Of a stretch of 38,501 nt of DNA, positions 25,437 to 33,676 are shown piece after piece. The notes below the pieces were generated by a model. It was given only the letters and a program-made list of their open reading frames with translations. It searched no databases and was not told the DNA's origin. Position 1 is the stretch's first letter; every line of letters begins with the position of its first letter. Where the stretch lies: the NCBI GenBank assembly GCA_900553815.1, contig USEY01000031.1, positions 1 to 38,501 on the forward strand, given 5' to 3'. The translations under genes and the position numbers were made by a program. The DNA is from an uncultured Bacteroides sp. (GTDB lineage: Bacteria > Bacteroidota > Bacteroidia > Bacteroidales > Bacteroidaceae).

Positions 25437-25997
25437 CTATTTCAAAGCCTTTCCATCAGAGAAAGCCAGCCCCGCCTTCTTGCCCAGCGGCAAGTACTGA
25501 TGATGGATGGGGTCATAGGTGATAGGCTTCAACTTGGCTACATCAATCATACCGGCGTCATCAAGCACACGTTCGTCGGCCGACACATTGACAATGCGCC
25601 CTACCATAAAACACGTTTCCTTGTCGTACGAAACCAACTCACACTCCAGCGTCATAGGCAACTCTTCAATCACAGGTGCATTGACCGACTCGGCCTTTAC
25701 AGCGTGCAATCCGGCATGCTCCAGTTTGTCAGCCACCTTATTACCCGATACAATACCCAGGTAGTCGCACGCCACCAGACACTCTTCCGTAGCCATGCTG
25801 ACTGTAAAAGCTTTGGACGACAAGATGTTCTGGGTAGTTTTATGTCCCTCGGACAAACAAATGCCTACCATATTGTCCGTATAAATTCCTCCCCATGCCG
25901 CATTCATGGCATTAGGCTTTCCTTCCCCATCGTATGCTGCCACAATAAAGACAGGCATGGGATACAACCATGTTTTTACTCCAAAATTCTTTCGCAT
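25437..25997 (-). CDS. flavin reductase family protein
   Basis: A 186-aa FMN-binding split-barrel protein of the flavin reductase-like group: MRKNFGVKTWLYPMPVFIVAAYDGEGKPNAMNAAWGGIYTDN at the N-terminus, GICLSEGHKTTQNILSSKAFTVSMAT (flavin phosphate-binding region), DYLGIVSGNKVADKL, and a CFMVGRIVNVSADERVL strand near the C-terminus. Such proteins reduce free flavin with NAD(P)H or bind FMN for another enzyme. It is last in the leftward run, 118 bp after the alcohol dehydrogenase. No export signal. The physiological partner is not clear. Confidence 0.85.
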   Translation of the reverse strand: MRKNFGVKTWLYPMPVFIVAAYDGEGKPNAMNAAWGGIYTDNMVGICLSEGHKTTQNILSSKAFTVSMATEECLVACDYLGIVSGNKVADKLEHAGLHAVKAESVNAPVIEELPMTLECELVSYDKETCFMVGRIVNVSADERVLDDAGMIDVAKLKPITYDPIHHQYLPLGKKAGLAFSDGKALK

Positions 25998-26115
25998 AGT
26001 CTTAACTTTAATTCTATTGTGTTCAGTTATTTAATTGTTCGGCTTGTAAGCTTATAAACCAATGTTTTACATCAACCTAAAAACTCATAAACTTACAAAC
26101 TTAACTTACTTACCT

Positions 26116-27159
26116 CTAAACGGTACGCTCCGTTATTGCCACCTTAATCACCCCATCCAAGCGATTCTCAAAAATACGATAGGCCTCCTCTATATCGTTC
26201 AATGCGAAGCGATGAGTGATAAGCGGCGTAGTATCTATCCATCCGTCGGCTATCAGGCGAAGTATCTCCGCACAGTCGCATCCATCCACACCTCCGGTCT
26301 TGAAAGTCAGGTTCTTGCCATACATATCGGGCAACGGAAGCAACTGGGGAGAATCATAAAGAGCCACAACGGTGACAACGGCATTAGGACGAGCACACTC
26401 CCAGGCCAAACGAAACGTATCATCAGCTCCAGCCACCTCTATTACCACATCGGCACCTCCGTGTTCACTATGCTCCAACACAAAGTTGCGGCAATCATCG
26501 GGCGTCGTCACCAGTACATCCGGATAATGCTGGCGCACAAACCTGATGCGTTCCTCCGATTTCTCGCATACAATAATGCGGCACGGCCGCTTCAACATGA
26601 CACAAAGCAATGTACAGATACCTGTAGGTCCAGCTCCGATAATGAGTACCGTATCTTGTGGAGTTATCTCGGAGATGCGGGCTGCCCAAAAACCAGTGGC
26701 CAATATATCTCCCACAAAGAGAGCCTGTTCGTCAGTCACACTGTCGGGTATGCGGTTCAAGCCCTGATCGGCATGAGGAACACGCACATACTCAGCCTGC
26801 CCGCCATCTATTCGGCAACCCAATGCCCATCCTCCGTCAGGATCTTCGCAGTTATTCACATAGCCATGACGACAAAAGAAGCACTCACCGCAGAAAGTTT
26901 CCACATTCACCGTCACCCGGTCTCCCGGCCTGACAGAAGTAACGGCCGATCCTACCTGCTCCACAACACCCACCATCTCATGCCCTACCGTAATGCCGGG
27001 CACCGCACGAGGCACACTGCCATGCTTAATATGTAAATCACTGGTGCAAATGCTACCCAAAGTGACACGCACCAACGCATCATGTGGATTCTCCAACTGG
27101 GGAACAGCCTTCTCCGTCAACACGAACTGTCCTTTCTTCACGTAAGTATAAGCCAACAT
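26116..27159 (-). CDS. zinc-dependent medium-chain alcohol dehydrogenase
   Basis: A 347-aa NAD(P)-dependent oxidoreductase. Catalytic zinc ligands are Cys38 (SICTSDLH) and His60-Glu61 (VGHEMVG); the structural zinc site is Cys90, 93, 96 and 104 (CGECFFCRHGYVNNC). The Rossmann fold has LIIGAGPTGIC. The glycine-rich region after GWALGCRIDGGQAEYVRVP and the DxGWIDTTPLITHRFALNDIEEAYRIFENRLDG C-terminal segment are typical of the threonine/sorbitol/alcohol dehydrogenase branch. Substrate cannot be fixed from the sequence. A folded leader sits just upstream. The gene is about 170 bp from purT and has its own leader, so it is likely a separate transcript from the purT-amylase group. Confidence 0.9.
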   Translation of the reverse strand: MLAYTYVKKGQFVLTEKAVPQLENPHDALVRVTLGSICTSDLHIKHGSVPRAVPGITVGHEMVGVVEQVGSAVTSVRPGDRVTVNVETFCGECFFCRHGYVNNCEDPDGGWALGCRIDGGQAEYVRVPHADQGLNRIPDSVTDEQALFVGDILATGFWAARISEITPQDTVLIIGAGPTGICTLLCVMLKRPCRIIVCEKSEERIRFVRQHYPDVLVTTPDDCRNFVLEHSEHGGADVVIEVAGADDTFRLAWECARPNAVVTVVALYDSPQLLPLPDMYGKNLTFKTGGVDGCDCAEILRLIADGWIDTTPLITHRFALNDIEEAYRIFENRLDGVIKVAITERTV

Positions 27160-27183
27160 AATCTTTCCTCCATTATAATAAAA

Positions 27184-27240
27184 AGCCAGAGCACCGGCAC
27201 ACGAACCACAACAAACGGATTCTCACCAGCCTCTGGCCTT
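27184..27240 (-). promoter_or_regulatory. structured 5' leader of the alcohol dehydrogenase gene
   Basis: Read on the minus strand, GCCAGAG (27231-27237) pairs with CTCTGGC (27185-27191), enclosing about 40 nt that contains GGTGAGAATCC. The GGTGxxAATCC string is shared with cobalamin riboswitches, but the other conserved parts of that class are absent. It lies 25 nt before the ATG. Function is inferred; the rest of 27241-27327 is AT-rich with no gene. Confidence 0.4.
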
Positions 27241-27327
27241 ATTTCACTTTACCCAAATACAACTTAATTGATTTACAATGTGCAAGTCAAAAAACTCATT
27301 CGTTATAAAAGAGTAAAGAAAGTCTTA

Positions 27328-28494
27328 TTAATAAACTTCCACTTTCGCAGCCAAAGCCTTGGTCTTATCGCGTAAAGCATCCAAATCGCTGCCTACAGGA
27401 GCATAACACAGCACCACTCCCATACGTCTGTTTACACGTGTGGTAGGCTTGCCGAAGATGCGCAGATAGGTATCCTCAGCAGCTGTCACCTCTTCGAGGC
27501 CACGATAGTTGGGACGTTCCTGGCTGGCAATAGGCGACAAAATAACGGCACTGGCCCCCATTCGCTCCAATTTAACATTAGGAATAGGCAAACCAAGCAC
27601 GGCACGCAGGTGCAACTCAAACTCATTCAAGTTCTGAGTGCCAGCCAACGTCACCATACCGGTATCGTGTGGACGGGGAGAAAGTTCAGAGAAATAAACA
27701 CCGTTCTCGTGGCTCAGGAAGAATTCTACACCCCAGATGCCCGCACCAGTCAGAGCACGTGTCACCTTCTCGGCCATTTCCTGTGCTTCTTTCAGATGAG
27801 CAGGGTCAATGTGGGCCGGTTGGAAACTTTCACGATAATCGCCTCCCTTCTGCACATGACCAATAGGCGGACAGAACAAAGTGGGGCCATTCTTTTGGGT
27901 CACGGTAAGCAGCGTGATTTCACTATCAAACTTGATGAACTCTTCAATAATCAATTCTTTAATGTCACCACGGCTACCACTGCAACCATATTCCCAGGCA
28001 TGTTCCAACTCATCGACCGACTTAACGACTGACTGCCCCTTGCCCGACGAAGACATCAGAGGCTTCACCACACAGGGAAAGCCGATTTTTTCGGCAGCGT
28101 CTTTCAGTTCATCAAATGATTTGGCATAATAATAGCGGGCGGTTTTCAGACCCAATTCTTTGGCTGCCAGGTCGCGTATGGCCTTGCGGTTCATCGTATA
28201 GTTCACGGCACGTGCACTGGGCACCACCTGTATGCCCTTCTGTTCGAAGTCATAAAGACGTTCCGTACGAATAGCCTCTATTTCAGGTACAATAATATCA
28301 GGATTATGCTTATTGACTACTCTTTCCAAAGCGTCACCATCCAGCATACTGAACACTTCACATTCGTCGGCCACTTGCATGGCCGGAGCTCCAGCGTATG
28401 AATCACAGGCAATGACGTACTGCCCTTTTCGTTGGGCTGCTATCACAAACTCTTTACCCAGTTCACCAGAACCCAATAACAATATTTTCTTCAT
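27328..28494 (-). CDS. purT: formate-dependent phosphoribosylglycinamide formyltransferase
   Basis: Makes formyl-GAR from GAR, formate and ATP in purine synthesis, an ATP-grasp enzyme independent of folate. The 388-aa sequence starts [43 protein letters not shown], the N-terminal domain of PurT/PurK, followed by [18 protein letters not shown]-grasp parts ([47 protein letters not shown]) and the C-terminal domain ending in ALAAKVEVY. Length and motifs are normal. It follows the amylase gene with a 23-bp gap, so both are probably on one transcript although their tasks differ. Confidence 0.95.
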   Translation of the reverse strand: MKKILLLGSGELGKEFVIAAQRKGQYVIACDSYAGAPAMQVADECEVFSMLDGDALERVVNKHNPDIIVPEIEAIRTERLYDFEQKGIQVVPSARAVNYTMNRKAIRDLAAKELGLKTARYYYAKSFDELKDAAEKIGFPCVVKPLMSSSGKGQSVVKSVDELEHAWEYGCSGSRGDIKELIIEEFIKFDSEITLLTVTQKNGPTLFCPPIGHVQKGGDYRESFQPAHIDPAHLKEAQEMAEKVTRALTGAGIWGVEFFLSHENGVYFSELSPRPHDTGMVTLAGTQNLNEFELHLRAVLGLPIPNVKLERMGASAVILSPIASQERPNYRGLEEVTAAEDTYLRIFGKPTTRVNRRMGVVLCYAPVGSDLDALRDKTKALAAKVEVY

Positions 28495-28517
28495 CGTCTC
28501 TTATTATTTAAAGTTTT

Positions 28518-30218
28518 TCATTTCAGTTTTATCTTCAGTATCTTGCCGCCATAAGCATCGAGGGCAACATCTGTGGCCTTGCTGGGCAGCAGGCAAATAT
28601 TTTCTTCCTTGCCAGTCAAGAGGTCTATAGCCCGGTAAGCATCCATCTGGGGCATCTGCAAATAATCAAATGCATGAGTAGGAATATTAATAGCTATATC
28701 TACCGGCATGTGGTCGAAGTTCACCACTACCAACAAAAGTTCATCCTCGTGCTTGCGCAGGAAGCAATACTGCTTGCGTTCGTTGAATCGCCAGCCATCG
28801 ATATTGGCATACATCAAGTCGAAGAACAAGCCTTCAGCTATGGCCTTTTCACGGTTGCACAAAGTCAGTATGCGCTGATATATGTCGTACAATCTTTTTT
28901 CATCATCAGTTAGCAGCTTACCATCAAACTTTCCTCCGTTGCGCCAGCGACGAACAGTATCCACACTCCAATAATCAAATATTGTCGTACGCCCGTCACG
29001 TCCACTGAATCCCTCACTATCCATTCCCGGCTCGCCAAACTCCTGTCCGAAATATATCATCATGGGATTGGTATTCATACAGGCAGCCACAATGAGTGCC
29101 GGAATGGCCTTGCGTGGATTGCCGGCAAAAAAGTCTGAAGCGATACGTTGTTCGTCATGATTCTCCAGAAAATTGAGCATAGACTTTTCGATGCCCCCAA
29201 GGCTCTGCCATGCACGGGTAATATCTGTTGCAGGCGCATTGTGACAGACTATGTTTCGCAACGTATCATAAAGTCCTACCTTATCATACAGATAATCAAA
29301 CTTACCACGAAACAGATAATTGCGATATTCTGCCGGATTATATACTTCAGCAATGAATACGATGTCAGGATAAGCAGCTTTTACCTGTGGTATGACCCAT
29401 TCCCAGAATTCAACCGGAACCATCTCGGCCATGTCACAACGGAATCCGTCGACATGTTTTCCAGCCCAGAATAAAAGTATCTGCAGCATTTTGTTCCATG
29501 TATCAGGAACCGGGTCAAAATGGCCGGTACCTCCATTCTGATAGTCAACTCCATAATTCAGCTTGACAGTTTCATACCAATCATTTATACATGGATAAGC
29601 GTCAAAGCGGTTATTGCCTGTAGCCTTGGCAGGAAATTCACGATACGGTTCCGAAGCCGTGCCCGTCATGTCAAACTGGCCATGCAGTTCCGACTGGGGA
29701 ATATAGTAAAAGTTATTATAAGGGCTGAAAGCATAATTGGGGTCATCGTTAGCTCCCAATTGTGTAGTGCCGTCAGGCTGTGCATCCGAATAGTATTGCC
29801 GCGCCACATGATTGGGAACAAAATCAATGATGACCTTCATATCCGAGCGGTGTGTTCTTTGCACCAGATTCTCAAATTCTTTCATTCGCCCCGGCACATC
29901 TTTGGCTATGTCAGGGTCCACGTCATAATAGTCTTTGATGGCATAAGGCGAGCCAGCTTTTCCTTTCACAATGGCCGGATGGTCGGGACGAATATTATAA
30001 CGGCGATAATCCGTCTGCGTGGCATGCTCTATAATGCCAGTATACCAAATATGAGTAACACCCAATTTCTTTATTTCACCTAAAGCCTTGGTCGTAAAAT
30101 CTGCCATTTTGCCGCAACCGTTATCGCGTATGGAACCATTATGTACGCAATGGCTGCTATTATTACCGAACAGGCGTGTAAACACCTGATAAATAATTAT
30201 TTTCTTTTCATTATTCAT
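28518..30218 (-). CDS. GH13 alpha-amylase family glycoside hydrolase
   Basis: A 566-aa alpha-glucan-acting enzyme of the GH13 family. Conserved region I is VIIDFVPNH (about 139-147), region II GFRCDMAEM with nucleophile Asp272, region III FIAEVYN with acid/base Glu291, and region IV NFLENHDEQR with His354-Asp355. A C-terminal beta domain follows (ELLLVVVNFDHMPVDIAINIP). There is no signal peptide when the start at 30218 (MNNEKKIIIYQVF) is used, so it is cytosolic and more likely to process imported or stored glucans. The longer frame to 30269 adds a non-family N-terminus. It lies between a patatin gene and purT, all leftward. Linkage specificity is not readable. Confidence 0.9.
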   Translation of the reverse strand: MNNEKKIIIYQVFTRLFGNNSSHCVHNGSIRDNGCGKMADFTTKALGEIKKLGVTHIWYTGIIEHATQTDYRRYNIRPDHPAIVKGKAGSPYAIKDYYDVDPDIAKDVPGRMKEFENLVQRTHRSDMKVIIDFVPNHVARQYYSDAQPDGTTQLGANDDPNYAFSPYNNFYYIPQSELHGQFDMTGTASEPYREFPAKATGNNRFDAYPCINDWYETVKLNYGVDYQNGGTGHFDPVPDTWNKMLQILLFWAGKHVDGFRCDMAEMVPVEFWEWVIPQVKAAYPDIVFIAEVYNPAEYRNYLFRGKFDYLYDKVGLYDTLRNIVCHNAPATDITRAWQSLGGIEKSMLNFLENHDEQRIASDFFAGNPRKAIPALIVAACMNTNPMMIYFGQEFGEPGMDSEGFSGRDGRTTIFDYWSVDTVRRWRNGGKFDGKLLTDDEKRLYDIYQRILTLCNREKAIAEGLFFDLMYANIDGWRFNERKQYCFLRKHEDELLLVVVNFDHMPVDIAINIPTHAFDYLQMPQMDAYRAIDLLTGKEENICLLPSKATDVALDAYGGKILKIKLK

Positions 30219-30281
30219 AGTTACAATATATATTTTGAATTCAGCCTGCAATCGGCACAATTCATTCAATAAACATCTTCA

Positions 30282-31151
30282 CTAACCCTTACCTGCAATT
30301 GACATCATGTCTCCATCCTTCAGTTGTTGCAATACCTCATTGGCTGTATTATATCCCAAATCGAATATTTCCTTTGCTTTCTTCAATTCCGTATTGCCGT
30401 AACCTGATAATTTATTGCATTCAATCAACAAATCTGCCTTCTCACGTTCTGCAATTGTATTCGAACGAAACATAAAATCGTAAGAACGCAGCGCGATGCT
30501 GACAATATTCATTTTATACTTGGGTGCCAATATCGGACTGACATTAATGGCTACTACTTTCTCGCAGATACGACGAATGGTAGATACTGGCAGATTAAGC
30601 AACACGCCGCCATCCACATAATAAGTATTGTCTATCTTGATGGGCTTAAACAATACTGGCATACAACAAGATGCAGCCACACGTTCAGCGATGCTTCCTT
30701 TATGAAAATGTACAGATACGCCATGGTCTAAATCCGTGGCTGTCACAATCAAAGGAACTTTCAAGTCTTCCAGTTTCTGGGCTTTCAAGTTGGATTTCAG
30801 GAAATCCATGAATTCATCCAGCTCAAAAAAGCCCGTCTTAGGCACCACCAGCCTCGTCAAATCTTGAAACTTATGACCGGAAAAGAAGTCCAGCACTTTA
30901 TAAGGTTCATTTCCGTCGGCATAGAATACGGCTGCCAAAGCTCCTGCACTAACCCCAGACAATATATTCGGTTTAATATCATGCTCTATCAAAGACTGCA
31001 TAATACCCAGATGGGCAAAACCTTTGATAAACCCTCCGCTCATGGCAAATCCTACCGGATACTTATTTGTAAACCAACTCTTTGCACGTTCCTCCATACG
31101 TCTTATATCTCCCAAATACAAATCGTCTGATATATCATCACTTGTTATCAA
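30282..31151 (-). CDS. patatin-like phospholipase
   Basis: A 289-aa lipid acyl hydrolase of the patatin/RssA type. The oxyanion-hole glycine-rich motif is AMSGGFIKGFAHLG (about 36-49), the nucleophile elbow is GVSAG with Ser68, and the catalytic Asp is in YYVDGGVLLNLP (Asp180), giving the Ser-Asp dyad. The N-terminal 30 residues are charged and carry no signal peptide, so it is probably cytosolic. It is followed by the amylase gene after a 63-bp gap. The preceding gene is 408 bp away, beyond array E, so this may begin a transcript. Natural lipid substrate unknown. Confidence 0.88.
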   Translation of the reverse strand: MITSDDISDDLYLGDIRRMEERAKSWFTNKYPVGFAMSGGFIKGFAHLGIMQSLIEHDIKPNILSGVSAGALAAVFYADGNEPYKVLDFFSGHKFQDLTRLVVPKTGFFELDEFMDFLKSNLKAQKLEDLKVPLIVTATDLDHGVSVHFHKGSIAERVAASCCMPVLFKPIKIDNTYYVDGGVLLNLPVSTIRRICEKVVAINVSPILAPKYKMNIVSIALRSYDFMFRSNTIAEREKADLLIECNKLSGYGNTELKKAKEIFDLGYNTANEVLQQLKDGDMMSIAGKG

Positions 31152-31431
31152 TCATTTCTTCATTTAGCACGGCACGAATTTAATGATTTTCTAGAATGAT
31201 AAAACCAAATACAGGAAAAAAATATGGCATTTTTTGCCTTATTATCTATAAAATTCTGACAAATTCTTTTCATTTTGACCTTTCAGCCCTCTTTCTAAAT
31301 ACTGACAACATATACAATTAGCCATTTCTTACCACCACACAGAAGCAATCTATCGACACCTTACTCCGCCTAATAGCACCCAATAACACCCTGAAATATT
31401 TATCAATCCTACATATCAAGGCAAATTGAAA

Positions 31432-31553
31432 GAAAAAGCGGCAATGTTCCACCTTAAAACATTGCCGCTTTCGGGTCAAAACATACCCGCTTTTCATATA
31501 TAACATTGCCGCTTATGCCGCACAACAACTCATATTGTGCCGCACAACAAAGC
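31432..31553. repeat. intergenic 22-bp-period array E with 14-bp hairpin
   Basis: Located just past the stop of the ECF gene. A perfect 14-bp inverted repeat (AAAGCGGCAATGTT at 31435-31448 with 31458-31471, 9-nt loop) starts it. Copies of the right arm follow at 22-bp steps: 31454, 31476 and 31498 all carry AACAT-N-xCCGCTT. The next unit (31520-31541) is a different dyad, GCACAA-N9-TTGTGC, and 31542 begins a partial copy of it. The rest of the 408-bp gap, 31152-31431, is AT-rich with no gene seen. Confidence 0.8.
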
Positions 31554-31559
31554 AAAATA

Positions 31560-32069
31560 TCAGATTCTTGACAGAGCCTTCAACAGCATATAGCCTCCCA
31601 GCCATTGAATCATCATACCCGGAACGCCTATGCGAAAATCTTGGATAGCCAGATAGAAATCTCCACACAATCCCCATTCAACTGCTGTTCCTACAATCTG
31701 ATAAGCCAACACTACGAACAACAAAGGCAACAAAGCCACCTTTTTTACACGCTTGGCTACTACAGCAGCCGCAATGGCCAGCAAACCTGACTTAACCAGA
31801 ATAGCAGGCAGCACTGCTGCTGCGGGCATGGCAAACAACAAATGATTGACAACCGGAGACAAAACCGCAGTCAGCAAGCCTACCTTCAATCCATATTTAT
31901 AGGCAGCAATAAGTGTAAAGAAATAAATCGGAAGCAGACTGGGGCCACCAGCTGGCAAAAGATGACATAGTTGAGGCAAAGCGATGTTACCTATGACAAA
32001 CAACACTGCGAACATATAAGTCCGTACGTTGGAAAAAGAAAGCGAATAAAGTTTTACAGATGTTCCCAT
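31560..32069 (-). CDS. ECF transporter S component-like membrane protein
   Basis: A 169-aa integral membrane protein with about five or six hydrophobic segments: TYMFAVLFVIGNIALPQL, LLPIYFFTLIAAYKYGLKVGLLTAVLSPVVNHLLF, LPAILVKSGLLAIAAAVVA, ALLPLLFVVLAYQIVGTAVEWGL and GMMIQWLGGYMLLKAL. Length and layout fit an ECF-type vitamin or cofactor substrate-binding (S) component, which works with a shared energy module encoded elsewhere. No ATPase or T component lies nearby. It follows the DUF362/ferredoxin gene by 78 bp in the same direction, so the two are likely co-transcribed and may concern the same cofactor. Substrate unknown. Confidence 0.75.
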   Translation of the reverse strand: MGTSVKLYSLSFSNVRTYMFAVLFVIGNIALPQLCHLLPAGGPSLLPIYFFTLIAAYKYGLKVGLLTAVLSPVVNHLLFAMPAAAVLPAILVKSGLLAIAAAVVAKRVKKVALLPLLFVVLAYQIVGTAVEWGLCGDFYLAIQDFRIGVPGMMIQWLGGYMLLKALSRI

Positions 32070-32147
32070 TTTGTGATTTTCCTAATAAATAAGTAAATAA
32101 TCTTTTATACTATCGTACGTAAGAAAGAAAGTTCCTCTTCATTAATC

Positions 32148-33269
32148 CTACAGCCGTATCAATTCATAATTCATTGTACCGATACCTATCTTCTCCGCAT
32201 GGCGTAAGCCTGCCAGCCAGTCAGTATCAGGATGAATCAGATGAAACTTATCACATCCACACAAATCCTCATGAGCATGTTTTCTTGACAAGACATTGTC
32301 CGTATGCAACAAAGGAGCCTGCATGACCAAATCGGCACAAGCCATATCAAGTGCAACCGGATCGGTCGATGCCAAAATCCCCAAGTCGGGCACAATAGCT
32401 GCATCATTATGATTCCAGCAGTCACACTCAGGCGACACATTCATAATGAAACTGATATGAAAATGAGGTTTGTCTTTCAATACAGCTTTCGTATACTCGG
32501 CTATCTTGTAGTTCAAGCGTTCAGATGTATCCCAGTCGCTGACAACTGCCGCATCATGCTGACACAAGGCTACGCACTGCCCACAACCTACACATTTGGT
32601 ATAATCGATTTCGGCTTTGCGTTCTGCATCCAGATGAATGGCATCGTGCGCACAATGCTTTACGCAGATATTGCAACCAATGCAGTTGTCTCGATTAATT
32701 TTAGGTTGCGAAGCCGCATGCAATTCCAACTTGCCACCTACACTGGCACTACCCATGCCCAGATTTTTCAAAGCACCGCCAAATCCGGCCTGTTCATGCC
32801 CCTTAAAGTGAGTCATACTGATAATCACATCGGCATCGGCAATGGCTGTACCGATTTTAGGAGCCGGACAATACTCTCCATCAACCGGTATTTCACGATA
32901 GTCCGTACCTTTCAATCCATCACCGATAATCACCTGACATTGTGCTGAAATCGGATTAAATCCATTTTCCATGGCACTTTGCAAATGGTCCACAGCATTC
33001 GAACGACGTCCGGAATAAAGTGTATTACAATCCGTCAAGAATGGCTTGGCACCATATCCACGCAACAGATTTGCCATTCGAGCCGCATAATTCGGCCGTA
33101 TATATGCCAGATTGCCAGGTTCACCAAAATGAATCTTAATAGCAACAAAACTATCCTTCAACGGAAGTTCGGCTATCCCTGCCCTTTTCACCAAACGTTC
33201 CATCTTATCCAGCAGATTGGAAGTCGGCGACGTACGCAGGTCTGAGAAAAAGACTTTTGACTTTTCCAT
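32148..33269 (-). CDS. DUF362 protein with two 4Fe-4S ferredoxin motifs
   Basis: A 373-aa protein with an N-terminal DUF362 domain (about 1-185; AIKIHFGEPGNLAYIRPNY, FLTDCNTLYSGRRSNAVDH, ISMTHFKGHEQAGFGGALKNLGMG), followed by two 4Fe-4S motifs, CIGCNICVKHC (Cys196, 199, 202, 206) and CVGCGQCVALC (Cys226, 229, 232, 236), and a C-terminal DUF362 continuation (GILASTDPVALDMACADL). DUF362 proteins are thought to be redox enzymes, but no reaction is firm to me. The frame extends to 33305; the ATG at 33269 (MEKSKVFFSDLR) is the family start and lies 33 bp after a -7 box. It precedes the ECF S component. Cytosolic. Confidence 0.88.
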   Translation of the reverse strand: MEKSKVFFSDLRTSPTSNLLDKMERLVKRAGIAELPLKDSFVAIKIHFGEPGNLAYIRPNYAARMANLLRGYGAKPFLTDCNTLYSGRRSNAVDHLQSAMENGFNPISAQCQVIIGDGLKGTDYREIPVDGEYCPAPKIGTAIADADVIISMTHFKGHEQAGFGGALKNLGMGSASVGGKLELHAASQPKINRDNCIGCNICVKHCAHDAIHLDAERKAEIDYTKCVGCGQCVALCQHDAAVVSDWDTSERLNYKIAEYTKAVLKDKPHFHISFIMNVSPECDCWNHNDAAIVPDLGILASTDPVALDMACADLVMQAPLLHTDNVLSRKHAHEDLCGCDKFHLIHPDTDWLAGLRHAEKIGIGTMNYELIRL

Positions 33270-33302
33270 ATTTCCTATACCTATTAATAATGATTGATAG
33301 TG

Positions 33303-33310
33303 CAAAAGTA
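33303..33310 (-). promoter_or_regulatory. DUF362 gene promoter -7 box
   Basis: On the minus strand TACTTTTG fits TAnnTTTG, 33 bp before the ATG at 33269. No exact TTTG at -33. Confidence 0.45.
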
Positions 33311-33436
33311 ACAGATTCTTGCTAAAATAATCACATATATTATAAGAAAAGCGTCCAACTCAACACATTTTTGTTCATCCACCTCCCAATATCCATTCAG
33401 TCAAACTAAAAGAAAAGCCGACCGTCTCACTCCTCC

Positions 33437-33544
33437 TGACAATCACGTCAAGACACTTTAGTTTCATGCCTTGGAACCAACGGTTTCATACGGAGAAACT
33501 AATAGTTTCACGCCCTGAAACCTATCAGTAACCTTACTCTTAAA
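33437..33544. repeat. dispersed palindromic 22-bp element, copy 2 (array F)
   Basis: Same build as the 24.4-kb element: hairpin TGAC/GTCA (33437-33450, 6-nt loop), a spacer ending in TTTA, then three 22-bp units at 33461, 33483 and 33505 with GTTTCA-N5-(T)GAAAC half-sites, and ACTCTTAAA at 33536-33544. One fewer unit than copy 1, and half-sites in the first two units are slightly decayed. It lies between divergent DUF362 and rpsP promoters. Confidence 0.88.
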
Positions 33545-33586
33545 TGAAAAAGCTCTGTTCCTTATAGCAAAAAAATCATCAAATGC

Positions 33587-33617
33587 TTTGTATATCAAAA
33601 TAAAAGCTATAATTTTG
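33587..33617 (+). promoter_or_regulatory. rpsP promoter
   Basis: TTTG (33587-33590) and TAATTTTG (33610-33617) are separated by 19 bp, the best full match to the Bacteroides -33/-7 consensus in the window. Predicted start about 33623. Confidence 0.75.
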
Positions 33618-33620
33618 CGC

Positions 33621-33641
33621 CGCTATTACGAGTTAATAGCG
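33621..33641 (+). promoter_or_regulatory. hairpin at the start of the rpsP leader
   Basis: CGCTATTA / TAATAGCG, an 8-bp perfect stem with a 5-nt loop, sits at or right after the predicted start of transcription, 35 bp before the ATG. It may stabilise the mRNA or bind S16 or another regulator; this is inference. Confidence 0.4.
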
Positions 33642-33676
33642 TTAATCAAATCATTAACAAATAAAAAATTATTTAA

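Noticed and set aside
26000..26110. Runs like CTTATAAACC and CTCATAAACTT upstream of the flavin reductase as another periodic array
   Set aside because: Copies are about 36 bp apart, low-complexity, and do not fall on a 22-bp grid.
26062..27036. 324-aa frame on the plus strand
   Set aside because: It lies antisense to the alcohol dehydrogenase, which has all zinc-site and Rossmann motifs; the plus-strand protein shows no domain.
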